Source of the DNA: Neoechinorhynchus agilis
Taxonomy: Eukaryota; Acanthocephala
DNA: 64,000 bases
NCBI GenBank assembly: GCA_051530055.1
Contig: CM121343.1
Location: 6,200,001 to 6,264,000, forward strand
Direction: 5' to 3'
Position 1 is the first letter of the stretch, and the number at the start of each line of letters is the position of its first letter. Positions 11,901-23,190 of this stretch are shown here, one piece after another. Under the pieces are notes generated by a model. That model was not told the DNA's origin. It saw nothing but the letters and a program-made list of their open reading frames with translations, and did no database searches. The position numbers and the translations under genes were made by a program.

Positions 11901-12988
11901 GAGTATCCACACAACTAACGGTTGGCGGTATTCTGGCATCAGCGTATTCCTTGGTCATGGCAGGAGTTATTGTAGCAACATTGACTGAAATCATCAGATC
12001 TGAAAGGTTAACAGCGAGTTCAATATTTTTGCCATTCACTGGTTCGCTCTACATAGTAGCGGGACTGTTTCATCCCGATCAAATGAACATTCTCTTGCAT
12101 GGTCCATTTTATTTGATTGCTCTACCTACCGGCTACTTGCTTTTGACCATTTATTCACTTTGCTCGATGCACATTATTCAATGGGGGACCCGGGAGAGTG
12201 CGTCTGGTGCTTTTAAAGATGAAGATAATTTTGAAATAAGAATTCTCAAGTGAATCATGGAGAATTCTTAACTTAAATCACATAGAATCCTATTAAAGTG
12301 GTTAAATAGAATATGGTACAAAGAACGCACCAATTCTCAAACAGAGAAATCTTCTTGCAAACAAATTATCAAAAGCAGCCTTCGACCAGTCAATGAGTTA
12401 CATGATTCCGAGAAGAGATATTATTTAAAAGATCCGATTTGGATTGACGAATTAGACAATTTAGTAAATGGGCAACGTGGCTACATGACGGAAATTGAGC
12501 TTTCATTTTGGCATGAAACGATTAAAAATCATTTAACACCAATAACGCGCAGTGAATCACAAAAACAGGATATTATTCAGCAGTTGAAGCAACTTAGAAA
12601 CAAATCCTGCACAGCATTCCTTATGCTAAATCTCTTCTGGATTGTTCTTCAATACAAGTTTGAATATGTGGCTATCAGTGTAGACGAATATATAAAAAGA
12701 TTCACATCATCTTTTCAAACTTCTGTTGGCCATCATAAGGTTCAAATACTTGGACTCATTTATATGTCGTGTTTTGTTGTTACATTGTGCCTTCAATTCT
12801 TTGGAATGATTTTGCATAGATGGAGCACTTTACTTGATATTCTCATCAACGTGCAAAATGGACAGTCAGACTATAATCGAGATTCCTTTAGTTCTGAGGG
12901 CAGTTCGATTGGAGTATCCGTACGTTACGAAGAAGCTGACGATGTGTGGAAACACTTTAGCCTTTTTGAAGAGGTAGGCGAACAGTAG
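8942..12988 (+). CDS. CHS: chitin synthase (animal type, GT2 family)
   Basis: Membrane glycosyltransferase that polymerises UDP-GlcNAc into chitin. The ATG at 8942 opens a first exon (to 9850) with about eight membrane segments. The catalytic part follows over short exons: CATMWHETMDEM, FFDDAFVYKDG, TPYGGRLEWS, HLKDKELCRNKKRWSQ, then the acidic DGDVDF, CSPGCFSLFRG, GEDRWLCTLLL and the product-binding FNQRRRWVPSTMANL. At least five more membrane segments and the conserved WGTRE follow, then a C-terminal domain (DPIWIDELDNLVNGQRGY, FWHETIKNHLTP) with three further hydrophobic runs, ending at 12988. The gene has about nine GT-AG introns of 37-60 nt (for example 9851-9907 and about 12250-12286). 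One interruption at 11541-11592 has no GT-AG solution. The protein would be about 1,170 residues, shorter than many arthropod enzymes. Presence of CHS fits an invertebrate. Confidence 0.95.
11541..11592 (+). other. TA-flanked 48-nt hairpin insert acting as a non-canonical intron
   Basis: TA (11541-42), then an insert at 11543-11590 beginning CGCTGTGATTTTT and ending AAAAATCACTGCTG, then TA (11591-92). The ends are inverted repeats with 9 perfect pairs (GTGATTTTT). The insert carries stops in the catalytic frame. Removing it with one TA joins ...CAASMAY to THAPESLTEFF, the order expected for animal chitin synthases. No AG lies at the required right border and no GT-AG pair gives this join. Confidence 0.7.
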
Positions 12989-13274
12989 TTATGCACCGTT
13001 AGCATTATTAGAAATTAAAGTTTCTTTTTCATATCTTTTGCGGTTCACATTCTCTATAAAGCGAATTTACAAGTATTGAAGTTGTTTGATTTTCCGATGA
13101 AATTGTACATTGTGTACTTTTGGTTCAAAATTCAGTTAAAGATGTTTTTTCTAATAAAACATTATTATTAAATCATGAAAAAATACAATTTAAATATACG
13201 CTGCGCAGCAGTGATCAGGTGATTTGGTCATGACGACTATTGCTCAATTCCTGGCTTTCTAAAATACTAAAGCC
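12989..13274. other. 3' region of chitin synthase
   Basis: Short non-coding stretch between the stop codon and a dispersed repeat. An ATTAAA at about 13012 could be a poly(A) signal. Confidence 0.35.
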
Positions 13275-13600
13275 TAAATTTGAGTATTAATTTTCTCTCG
13301 AAATCGCTGGAGGTGCAGCGGAAGGGAGGAAGGTATGAAAATATAGAGAATTAGCAAGGATCCACTATTTGGTCCCCTTCGGAGTAGAGACGTATGGAGC
13401 GCTTGGCAGCTCAGCACTCTGCTCCAGGATCTCTCGAAGAAATTGAGAGAAACGACCGGCGAAGCACGAGCAGGTGTATTCCTGCGACAAAATATCTCGC
13501 TCGAAGTACAACGAGGCAATGCTGCAAGCGCGATAGCAACAACCGAGGAAGGAGAGAAGCCCCAATTTTGCGGACGGTGCTGATTGTACGTTTTGTACTA
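13275..13600 (+). repeat. dispersed repeat, retroelement-derived, copy 2 (inverted)
   Basis: Same family as 2511-2870 and 62074-62310 but in the opposite orientation and more diverged. It keeps the shared protein-like segment on the plus strand and ends with TGTACGTTTTGTAC, which also borders the tail fragment at 3557. It abuts a Penelope-like remnant. Treated as a fossil copy. Confidence 0.6.
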
Positions 13601-13669
13601 TTGTAAAACCCTAAAAGACAGCTTTAATAAATCATTATCATCATATAGAGATTGATTTATTGATTCCCT

Positions 13670-14230
13670 TCAGCAATATTGCGCCCGTCTCGTTGGACTT
13701 CTTCGGGTTCTGAGCTTTAGCTCATAATCCGCCTTATTTGACTGAAATGTGTCACGATAATCAATATACATCGCTTCGACGATCACACGTGTATATCGAT
13801 CTTCACTTCGCATCAATACACCGAAGTTGTCAAAATCAATTTCATAATTCGATGTCATGTGGCCCATCAGTTTTCTTGTTGACATTGTGGGTATCCCGTA
13901 GACGCACCCTTCCGAGATGGAATTTACCAATGGATTAACAATGCTGGACAATTTCTTGCCGGTTCGGCCAAAAGGTATGCATTTTTTGCTGGCCCCTTGC
14001 CTGACCTCAGGATATAATTCACATATGAGTTCCATTGATCATTAACGAATAACACCTCCACGAAAATCGGTTCTTTGGGTTCGTATCGCTTCCTGAAGGT
14101 AATATAGCGTGTGCCCCGAATACAACGAGCTAACTTGCTACTCGGATGACCTCCCCTTACCAAAAATGTAGTTCATGGCGTAACAGATTTTTATCAGAGC
14201 AATATCGAAATGCTCTGCTTACCAAGGTTC
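13670..14230 (-). mobile_element. Penelope-like element remnant with GIY-YIG endonuclease region
   Basis: The minus strand encodes a segment with the C-terminal hallmarks of Penelope-like endonucleases: a VYGIP start corresponding to the GIY region, then IDFDNFGVLMRSEDRY and VIVEAMYI, matching the usual IDFDN...L...Y..R...EA.EI pattern. It reads as a broken fossil fragment; the reverse transcriptase half is absent here. A separate Penelope-like RT remnant lies at 61140-61930. Assignment rests on remembered family motifs. Confidence 0.6.
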
Positions 14231-14289
14231 TGGTCCTCGCTACTTTGTAAGATACTGGTTGGGCAGAGGCCAATGGATCTTATACATTT

Positions 14290-15177
14290 TAAACAACTTT
14301 GGTCGAATAATGTGTTATTTTTGTAAGAGCGGAGGTAGAGATTTGTGCCTGGGGCGACGAGTGTTGGAGGTGTGAGTAAAAGGAGAAATATGTGGTAGAA
14401 ATCGAGGAGGAAAATGATGAAGGCGCTTTGAGTGCTTATGAAAGATTAGGGAGAAATGTTCTTCTATAAGCATGAATTCGGAGGAGCAGTCCCGTGAAAG
14501 GTATTAAGTTTTTGGAAAAGGTTAGAAGAGAAATTGCAGAAAGTTGGATATGGCGGCCATTTGAAAGCACTTAGATCTTGACGCTTAAGAAGATAGAGTT
14601 TCATGGACCCTTTGTACAACGAAATTGATATGTGCTTCTCCCACTGCATTTTTTCTGAAGATGGATAACAAGGATACGAACACAGGAGACAAAGTTGACA
14701 GGCAAAGGAATAATTGGCTGATATGGATGGCTATTTGAGATTGAGGGGACGATTTCGAAGCACTTGGTTAAGTTAAGGGTATGACATTTAGAGGAACAAG
14801 ACGCTTGAACGTGAGAAACCTCGTTAGAAGAAATTGAGAGTGAGGGGCGCCGGTGCATGCGTAATGATTGTAAGATCATCAGCATACAAGAAGTATTTCG
14901 AATAAGAAGAGGATGGAATAGTATCGTTCAGAAAAATGTTGAAAAGACCCCCTTGGGGGACTACCTTGTTGAATGCTAAGGTGTTCGAGGCGATGCTCCT
15001 TATTTCGATAAATTGTAATCGGTTGTTTAGGTATTTACCAGGTCGCAAGATCAAATTTAGAGCATGCATCAAGAAGATTGTGATCGACGGAATCCAAAGC
15101 TTTATGAATGTCAACTTGGATGAGTCGAGAGATAAATAAAGGATGCGCGTCGAGATTATAATAACACGTTCGTTGTT
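14290..15177 (-). mobile_element. LINE (non-LTR) fragment, copy 1, 5'-truncated
   Basis: The minus strand encodes the middle of a non-LTR reverse transcriptase: VVPQGGLFNIFLNDTIPSS followed by FLYADDLTIITHAPAP, with YADD as the catalytic box. Downstream segments match the post-RT part of the neighbouring copy (FVSCVRILVIHLQKK). It is interrupted by frame changes and truncated where it meets copy 2 at about 15177. The left limit is approximate. Confidence 0.75.
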
Positions 15178-17150
15178 AAAAATACAAAGAATAGGACCAA
15201 TGTACCTTTGGGTCCTCGTAAGCACTCGAGTTCAGAGTTGTTAAAGAAAGCGCATCCGTTGGGGTGGGAATATTCGGTCGGGGGATGTCCGTGGTTGGCT
15301 TTTCCTCGGCTTCACTTCATGTCATGATATCGGAGAAGATTGGGCAGCATGGAAAAAGAAGCGTAGGTATAGGGAGGTGCGAGGTCGAAGGAGGATGAAA
15401 CGAATTAATATTACGAGTGCTGTGCTCGTGTAAAATTTGTGGTGGTAGGGTTAATAGGCGTTTTGATTCAAGGCATTCGATGAGAGGGGAAAGTCAGTTG
15501 TGCAAATTTTAGATGCTCTTTTATGAAACATTTCAAGACGATGGATTTGAGATTTGGTTAGGTTGAAAAATACGGGATAATCGTAGGTGAGGGAGGGTAA
15601 AATAAAGTGAAAGTAACATTTGTAGAGGTCGGGTGAAGGGATTCCTAAAAGTCGGAGGCTTTTGATGAGAAAATTTTTAAAGGTGTTGAGCTTAAGGGAA
15701 AGAGTTATGTGCGAGTCCCATCTGAACTTTGTTTGAAATTGGAGACGGAGAATTTTTAGGGAGGTGACTCGTGGGATGTCATTTAGAAGCTCGGGGCAGG
15801 ATGTGGGGTTGCAGGAGAATGAGGGATCATTTCGAAGCATTTTGAGAAATTCAGGCGGAGTTTGATTGGTACAGAAATCTTTTATGTGTGTGATTTCGTT
15901 AGAGGTTAAGGAGAGGGATAGGTGGAGTGGTGATTGGGTGATGAGGGTGAGATCGTCTGTATATAAGAAAAGTTTAGAGTGAGAGGAGAAAGGTTTGAGG
16001 TCGTCTAGGAAAATATTAAAGAGAAGTGGTCACAGCACATTGAGGTACGCCTTTTGATGACGATGGGCTGATAGAGGAGGTTGAACGGCAGTGAATGTAT
16101 TGTTTGGGATTGTGAAGATAAGATTTGAGCCAGCAGATCTGTCACACGTTGAGACCAAAATCGGAGCAGACCCGGAGAGGGCGTGAATGGTCCACGGAGT
16201 CGAATGCTTTCGATAAATCAAGCAGAATGATACGAGTGACGTGGGAGGGATAAGTGTCTAGGTTTCTTAGTAGCGTGCCATAAATGCAAAGTATGGCATC
16301 GGTTGCAGAAAATTTGGGCCGGAAATCGAATTGTAGGGGCGATAACTAGTCGTTGAGAAGTGCAAGAAGGCGAGATTTAAAACAATTTTTGATGAAAATG
16401 TCGATATGTGAGGTACCGGGGAATGTGATTGGAATTATTGTTTAGGTCTACACCCGGTAAATGATTATTTATTAAAGGCGTTTCGAACCTCTTCGGTTTC
16501 ATCATCAGTTCTAAAATACAAGTCGTTAGGTGGGAGAACATAGCCAAGGAAGGGTCATTTGTGTTGTCAGAGTGAATGTGCGAATATTAGAGTTGAACAA
16601 TTTCATAAAATTGTAGATGTGATGATCACGCTTATCCCAGACGGGTAAACGAGGGAGATTTTAAACGCTGAGGTGGGTTGGAGGAAGTAATAAGGGCAGA
16701 AGAGTGATCAGAGTTCGCGGGGGAAGGAGGGAGTTTAGAGGCGGATGAAAAGGCATCGATATTTGTGAGCACTTTCTCGAGGTGAGCGTCAAGACGAGTT
16801 GGAAAGTCAATGAGTTGACGCAACTCGGGGAAGGTTGGAAGAAGAAATAGAGAATCGTAGATGCAAAGAAGGACATCCGTACACGAAAAGCCAGGTTTAA
16901 TACCTAGGGCGCATTTCGTGTTTTTCTACCAGAATGAGTGGGAGAGCAGGCGAGTTTATGTGCAAGAAAGGTCTTGCGCGAATTGGGAATGTGATGCACA
17001 AGATAGGATTGAAGGCGGGAGAAATCAGGATGGCATGCGTGGTATGCTTTATTCACCTTTGGAGCATTTTCAAGAAGGCGAGATCCAAGGTAAGTCTGGG
17101 TTGGAAAGGCGAATGGTTTTCCTAGGAATCGCTGTAGTCACGTAAGAGGA
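15178..17150 (-). mobile_element. LINE copy 2, RT and 3' end
   Basis: Same orientation as copy 1. Segments in minus-strand order: the end of an endonuclease domain (SDHSSALITSSNPP at about 16650-16720), an RT palm whose catalytic box is YTDD (near 15955), and a long post-RT segment (15451-15840, with HITLSLKLNTFKNFLIKSLR). The 3' end at 15178 (TACCTTTGGG region) matches the 3' end of the copy at 24218, so this junction is a true element terminus. Multiple frame changes make it inactive. A fold-back half-element interrupts it at 16443-16525. Confidence 0.75.
16443..16525. repeat. half of a family-B fold-back element inside the LINE
   Basis: ACCCGGTAAATGATTATTT, then AAAGGCGTTTCGAACCTC, then CATCATCAG match one arm and loop of the elements at 19117-19205 and in the 47448-49083 array. 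Only one arm is apparent. Confidence 0.5.
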
Positions 17151-18950
17151 GAGTATATTAGTGAGAGAAAGCATAGCCTCCGAGGGATTCGGGTGAAAAT
17201 AGATTTTCTGTGTGGAGAGATTAGGCGAGGCCGATTTGGTAAATGCGAAAATGTGTTGATCTCTCTTATCCCAAACAGTAAAGGAAGATGACAGGACACG
17301 TTGGGAGGGAGCGGAGGGAGAGAGGATTATTGCGCAATGATCTGTGGATGAAATTGGAGGTAGTTTGTAGCAGCTTTGTATTTGTCGATGTTAGTAAAGA
17401 TTTTATCGAGATGTGAGGAGTGATGGGTAGGAAATTTTACTAACTGGACGAAGGAGAGGTAGTGATGTAGAAAGATTATTTGCATCGTCAAGAATGATTA
17501 GATGTTCAAGACTACGTGAATGAAGATTTGCTATCGGTACATGAATCTCCTGTGATCCATTTGTAGATAAGCTGAGGGAGGTCGATATATACCGATAATG
17601 ATTAAATTTCGGTTGCCTGAGCGAAGCTTGAGAGAGAGCGTTATACAGATGGGAGGAGTGAATGAAAATTGAGATTCCACCTCGTGCGCGTTCGTCTCTG
17701 TAAGAGTGAAAAGAAATGTATCCAGGAATTAAGGCGATGTAGGAATTGGAGGAGTGCAGCCACGTTTCCACAATTACCAAAATGTCTATGTTGGTAGAAG
17801 AGACTAATAGCGAAAGATGATCTATTTTAGGTAAAGACTTATGTTAGTGAAAAGAATGGCTGTTTGAAAGATCTTGAAGGAGAATGTAGTTTGCGGGAGT
17901 AGGAAGAGTTCGATGGATAAGTTTCTGAGCGGTTTTTGAGTTTGTGATAATGTTTGATTCTGCAGACGTATGGTAGGGATTCTCGGATGTGTCCAAAAAT
18001 TTAGATGTGAGTTCTGAGAGTAAGTTTTGGCTGGTATTAAGTTATTGACAAGGAAGAGAAGACGGTTGTGCATAGGCGAGTGATGGATGGAGTTCACAGT
18101 TTGAAGTGAGCGGTCTGGGTAGATTCGGTATGGTAGGGAGGAATTGACAAGAAGCGCTTTTGAAGGAAGGAGGATGCGGTGTTGGGTAGATGGGAAGTGA
18201 TTTTGAGTTGACGAGGACGTTTGTTGGGATGCGCTGAAAGGAGACCGGGGAAGGAAAGAGAGCGAAGGACCCGGGAAAGAGTTTTCGCAGACGATTTTAA
18301 GGCGTTGAATGTAGTGTTTCTGAAGGGTTAATTTGGATAATGCTGTGATTTCGGGGATACCTGAGGGGAATATGTTATGTGTAATGCCATAACGGAATAA
18401 TATATTATGATATAGTCGTTTGCTGTAGGCCTGCTGCGGTGATTGTTTGGGAAGATTGGTTTGGCGGTAAGGGTGAGTGGTAGAGGTGGAAGGCAGCTTT
18501 TGGAATTAAATGTCTTGTGGTAGAAGGTTTTTGTACAGGTAATGAAAAAAGGTGGGGAATTTTGCAGATTTGGGGAAAGTTTTAGGAGAATTTGGTTGGG
18601 AGTTCTGAGATCAGGTGGTGAGAGAGGTGGAGAGTTTTGGAGTACCGATTTTTTTAAATGGATCGATTCGGAGGGCTGATTTCTGGTGATCTCTGAAATA
18701 TTTTGGGACTCGAGGGTGTTGATTGTGATAGGAAAATCGGTAAATTGGACAACAAGTGCGTCTGAGCAATACCGACGGTCTTTGATTTGAATTTTGAGGC
18801 AGTTGTCTTGACGAGTTGGCAGAAACTGGGCTCGTTAGGCAACTTGACTAACGTTGAGACGGTCCAGTCTTCTTCCAAGCAGGTGATGAAGGTTTGGCCC
18901 ATATGGCGATATAAAGTTTTTATTTTAACATTCAAAATTAATTTAAAGTG
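17150..18950 (-). mobile_element. LINE copy 3, endonuclease and upstream ORF region
   Basis: Contains the N-terminal part of an apurinic-type endonuclease on the minus strand (17403-17780: ETWLHSSNSY, IPGY, then DERARGGISIFIHSSH), typical of CR1/Jockey/R1-like LINEs. A second endonuclease end at 17230-17400, homologous to that at 16620-16870, shows that two copies are joined near 17150. The segment at 18654-18935 could belong to an ORF1-like protein. The 5' limit is near 18950, where base composition changes. Confidence 0.65.
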
Positions 18951-19116
18951 AAATTCAAAGACTCGTGATTCGAACCCGTATTTTTATAATCAATGTAAAA
19001 TATCGCATTTTCGTAATATTTGAGCGTCATATAAATAAAATCCCATGTGAGCTAATTCTAATAAAGTAGAAAACACATTCCATTTTGTCGATGAATAGAA
19101 GTGTAACTTAGATTTT

Positions 19117-19205
19117 CATCCGGTAGACAATTATTTTTATTAAAAACGTTTTGAATATCGTGCTAACAAACTGATGATGAACCTGGCGAAGTTCGAAACG
19201 TGTTT
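19117..19205. repeat. family-B fold-back element
   Basis: CCGGTAGACAATTATTTTTATTAAAAACGTTTTG on the left pairs loosely with the right arm (GTTCGAAACGTGTTTAATAA); the apex CTAACAAACTGATGATGAACC is the same as in the tandem array at 47448-49083. It lies just downstream of the ACTL6-like stop codon. Confidence 0.6.
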
Positions 19206-19334
19206 AATAAGAAAATATCGCGTGAAAAACAAATTAAAATTTCTGATCCTTCTTTTGCTTGGAAAGAAATTTTAAATGAAACCCCCGATCGAGCGTATCT
19301 TAGGCTAAATTTAGTCTTTATTGCCTTCCATAGT

Positions 19335-20607
19335 TTAATACTGGCACTTTTGAACAGCTTGTCTTCCCCTTTCCTCATAATCTACCTTACTCACCCACTT
19401 TTCGTGAAATCCACCGAGTGATGATAGTATTGATCCACCCATATAACTACAGTAGCGACGCTCGAGCGAGGTTGGTGCCTGAGAGACTCTCGCCCTGAAA
19501 CTTGTTGGCAGTTTTCTAGTAATTTCATTCGAAAGTCGATCAGCAAAGGAAGGAATTTCACTAGGTCCACCAGTGCATATGACATTGCCCATAACAGTAT
19601 GTCTCAAGTTAGTATCGCAGTTGCTTACTGAAGCAGCGATTGTCCGTGTCAACGAGTAGCTTGGATTTTGGACGTCAAGAATTCGCGGATCAAAGAACGC
19701 TTCCGGATAACGGAATCTTTCCTCACGAAATTCGCGCATGAATCCATTGGGATACTCGAAAGGATGCGTAGGCAGTTGATCCAGTTGGTCTGGACGATAA
19801 GTACAATCGGTGTTGACCCGGAATAACATACTCATCATATTCGTTAAGAGTCTATCCTCGAGGAATCGCAAATGCGAGCTGGTTAATCCTTCAGTTTTCT
19901 TTTCAAGAAATTTAGGGGCAATGAAAGATTGTGAAATTGAGTTCGAAAGTGCAACCTTACTCAACTTTACCTTAATGCTTCTTTGATTTGATTATCTGAA
20001 ACGGTTTTAAATGCACAGGTGGAGTATTTTCCCGTAATTTCTCCATCAAAAATCGACCGGCAATTGGTGATGTTGCAATTGAATGTTGAATTGTAATGCC
20101 GTCCATCACAGCGCAAACCACACTTTTATCATGGCCAATGTCAACAACGAGTCCTGATGTTTTATGGTTGGCGATAAGTGCAAGGAAGGATGTTTTAACT
20201 ACAAATATTGCAGGAACATTGAATTTCTCAAACATTAATTCACACAGACGTTCTCGTTCTCTTAGAGTATTCAGTGGACTGTCAGATATTAGAACAGCAT
20301 GTTCTTTACTAGGATGATAATAACAATTTGAGTATGCATACTCAACCATGCTTTCATACGCGTCCCAATCTTCAATCTTTCCGTCTATTACAATCCTCTT
20401 AAGATCCAAACCGGACTGAAGGGCCAAGAGAGTTTCTTCACCGAACACAGGTCTATCATCATTTCCATATTTTCCAATAAGTGTCGGAAATTCAAGGCTA
20501 GGATAGCCAGTTCCTGCAAAACCAAAATGTGCAGTAAAACCGCCAATGTCGAACACTACTGCGTTTAAATCTTCAGTTAAAAACATGGAAGCGTTACCGG
20601 CAGCCAT
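19335..20607 (-). CDS. ACTL6: actin-related protein, ACTL6/BAF53 (Arp4) type
   Basis: Nuclear actin-related subunit of SWI/SNF and INO80-type chromatin remodelling complexes. I chose the ATG at 20605-20607 (MAAGNASMF), just before the first actin-fold strand. The order fits the family: VVFDIGGFTAHFGFAG, EFPTLIG, IEDWDAYESMVEYAY, VLISDSPLNTLRERERLCELMFE, GLVVDIGHDKSVVCAVMDG, then EYPNGFMREF, SFADRLSNEITRKLP, RYCSYMGGSILSSLG, KWVSKVDYEERG. About 415 residues, like human ACTL6A. Between the two open parts (near 19965-19985) the frame changes: the expected SKEALR-like sequence is visible one frame over, immediately before a GTAAAG. This could be a one-base sequence error plus a short intron, or real damage. 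Confidence 0.88.
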
Positions 20608-20804
20608 ATCTATAACGTGAAGAAGATAATCGTTTAAGCGACAGTTAAAAAACATCTTAAATACTTGAAAAATCATAATAAAGAAGTCGCTTAAGAGAAT
20701 AACAAGAACAAGTGAAGATAGCAAAAGCTAGTTATCAAAACGGATAATAAATCATATCGAGAAAATCCATCGAGATGTTAAATTTTGACTTGTGGTGAAG
20801 ATAA

Positions 20805-20943
20805 TCCCGGTTAAAAATCATTATATTCCTCTGAAAAAGAGGAAACCTCGTTTTCTCAATCATTGTCTGCAAGTGTTTACGACGTTAAGCGAGGTTCCCT
20901 CTTTCGAAATATTTCAGAAGAATAAAATGATATTTAACCGGGA
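20805..20943. repeat. hairpin element H5 (family A)
   Basis: Ends are TCCCGGTTAAA and its complement; arms contain GAGGAAACCTCG and the complementary CGAGGTTCCCTC followed by TTTCGAAATATTTC. The loop contains GCAAGTGTTTACGACGT (20869-20885), identical to H1 and to the SH3-gene hairpin. It lies about 200 bp upstream of the ACTL6-like start. Confidence 0.85.
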
Positions 20944-21752
20944 GTACCTCCACCACCGGTATCATATGCGGATCAAACAATTACAAGTATAAACCCGGAA
21001 ATCTGGACAAAACAAACACATTTTAAGTGGTTTAATCGAAATGAAGGTATGAAATAGATAAACTGTTATTTTCGATTTCCAACGAATCTATAAAATAATT
21101 CATATCGAATAATAGATAAATCTCCGCAAACTTTTGAAATGAAATTCGATGGTGGAAACGCGAAACAACAATTCCTCGGTAAATAAAATTGTGCAGTGAT
21201 GATAGAAAAACAAAGAAGGATAAACTTATATTTACGAATGTATTTACACATTCTCCAATGATATCAAGAAGCGATTTATGCAGTGGACAACTTTCGTTAA
21301 CGATTAATTAACAGCGACAGAAGGTCACTTTTTATATTACGCCATTTCGACAAATTGGAACAATGTTGGATTTATACATCTTCGTTCAAAAATTTCCGAT
21401 TCCGATAATCACGGCCATTTAAATCGGTTTTCCAGGTCGATTTTTAAGATCTAATTGATAATTTTTCGTTGATCGAATTTTTCGTTCAACCATCTTAAGG
21501 TGGTCATTAAGTCAAAGAAAGGAATAAAACCGATTTAGGAATATTCGTGGCGTAAAGCAACGCGGAAACCCCGAGTCCTAAGGAACTAATAACTGTAATT
21601 TAGTATCGAATATATTGATTGGTATCTGACGTCAGCCGTTGATTTTGTAACTAAACTCTGATGTGGCTTTTTCTTCATTTCAACAACTAATCTTTACCGT
21701 TCAACCATAGAAATGACAAGTTAATCTTAGCCATACAATCGTTTGAATGAAC

Positions 21753-21961
21753 TTTAATTTTAATTTGACATTTGTAGGACCCGGATACAATTGATTTATT
21801 TGCCTAGCTTTCGCCGTATGACGGCTTCAACTGGGAAGCAATCTAAAATGTGTGAGGCAGGGAGTTTTAGATTGCCGCCCAGTTGAAGCCGTCATACGGC
21901 CGAGGCTAGGCAAATAAATCAATTATATCCAGCTCCTACAAATGTCAAATTAAAATTAAAA
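21753..21961. repeat. hairpin element H6 with about 95-bp arms
   Basis: Left arm starts TTTAATTTTAATTTGACATT, right arm ends with the complement; GATTTATTTGCCTAGC, CGTATGACGGCTTCAACTGG and AATCTAAAA are all repeated inverted. The loop is only about 20 nt. The near identity of the arms suggests recent origin or selection for pairing. Confidence 0.9.
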
Positions 21962-21962
21962 C

Positions 21963-22238
21963 ATGCGCCCAGGAAACCAAGGAGCGATTCACGCTATTAA
22001 TGAACTTTGGTCAATGTATACAGAAGAAATCAAATCAATTGGTCAACACTTTGGTATTCACACTGCGAAAAAAGCCCAAAATTTTCAAGATATATTTCTG
22101 AATCAAACATCGCTAATTGAAACTGAAACTATAATGAACAATTTCTTTACAAACACTGATCAATATTTTGTAACATTTAATAAATGGGATTACTTAGTGG
22201 TTCTTATAGTCCAATGGTTTGAGTTTGGAAATGTGTAG
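21963..22238 (+). CDS. hypothetical ORF next to hairpin H6
   Basis: A 91-codon ORF with ATG at 21963, two bases after the hairpin. The product is charged and helical in look (ELWSMYTEEIKSIGQHFGIH), with no recognised domain and no evident splice partners. It may be chance or a host exon; I cannot support a function. Confidence 0.25.
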   Translation: MRPGNQGAIHAINELWSMYTEEIKSIGQHFGIHTAKKAQNFQDIFLNQTSLIETETIMNNFFTNTDQYFVTFNKWDYLVVLIVQWFEFGNV

Positions 22239-22385
22239 TTGATTGATGGAATTTTTTATTCATGACCAAGGATAAAAGCTACTAGCGTATTGGTTAGTGA
22301 AATTTATGATTAAACGGCAAATGGTGGCATCCACTTCAATTTCATTAGTGGCCTCACTAAGAAACATGAACTTTTATTAACTCTT

Positions 22386-22530
22386 GATTTTGATTTGAGA
22401 TATTTCGAAGAAGGTAACTTCGCTTCATCAGTCATTGATTATAAGTTTTTAAATATTTGAGTAAAAACTTAATCAATGACTTATGAGGCGAGGTTACCTC
22501 CTTCGAAATATTTCAAATAAATCAAATAGG
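22386..22530. repeat. hairpin element H7 (family A)
   Basis: Arms of about 60 bp include GATTTGAGATATTTCGAAGA, GTCATTGATT and TTTTT, with complements GCGAGGTTACCTCCTTCGAA and AATCAATGAC. The stem core is shared with H5 and with the hairpin nested in SMC3 (57298-57483). Confidence 0.8.
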
Positions 22531-23190
22531 TTTATATTCACCAAAAGTTTACATTGATTAACCCTAAGGATTTTCTCTGTCGATGATGAACTTTTATTTC
22601 CCGATAATATTTTTTGGTTTATGTCAGACCGGATAACGTCCCTCTTCCAGAAATCGAGGCATTTCAAATTGATTATCGATTTCGCTAAATGTAACCGATC
22701 TGTGTGAGCATATTTTTAAGAAAATGGATTATCTAATCAAGAATTAAGTTCAACCTCATTAAAACAATGTTGAGATTCTTAATTCAAGTCTCGTCACTGT
22801 TAATGATCTGATTTGTAAGTTTGTTTCTCTAGATCACTTTGCCAAAACTGTTGATTTTTGTCAATGCTGAACACTATAAATTGCAATGGAAGATCGAATT
22901 TAACTGGAATTACAAATTTTTGAGCATTCAAACCTTGCAAAATTTGTGGTTATGATTTAAATCACTAAAAGTATTAAAAGCGTTATTTATTCACGACTCA
23001 CTTTAAACGGGTTTTAGATCCAATCTAAAATATATTCAGAAGTAAATCCTTGATAACGACTTGTGTAAAATGAGATTTTAACCATACGCGGCTTAATTAT
23101 GGGTCCACAGCTCATTGATTTTAGTCAGCGAAGCGCTGGTTTGCTCTCAATGCCCATGACTGTACAGTTATAATTTTAAAGATAAATTCC

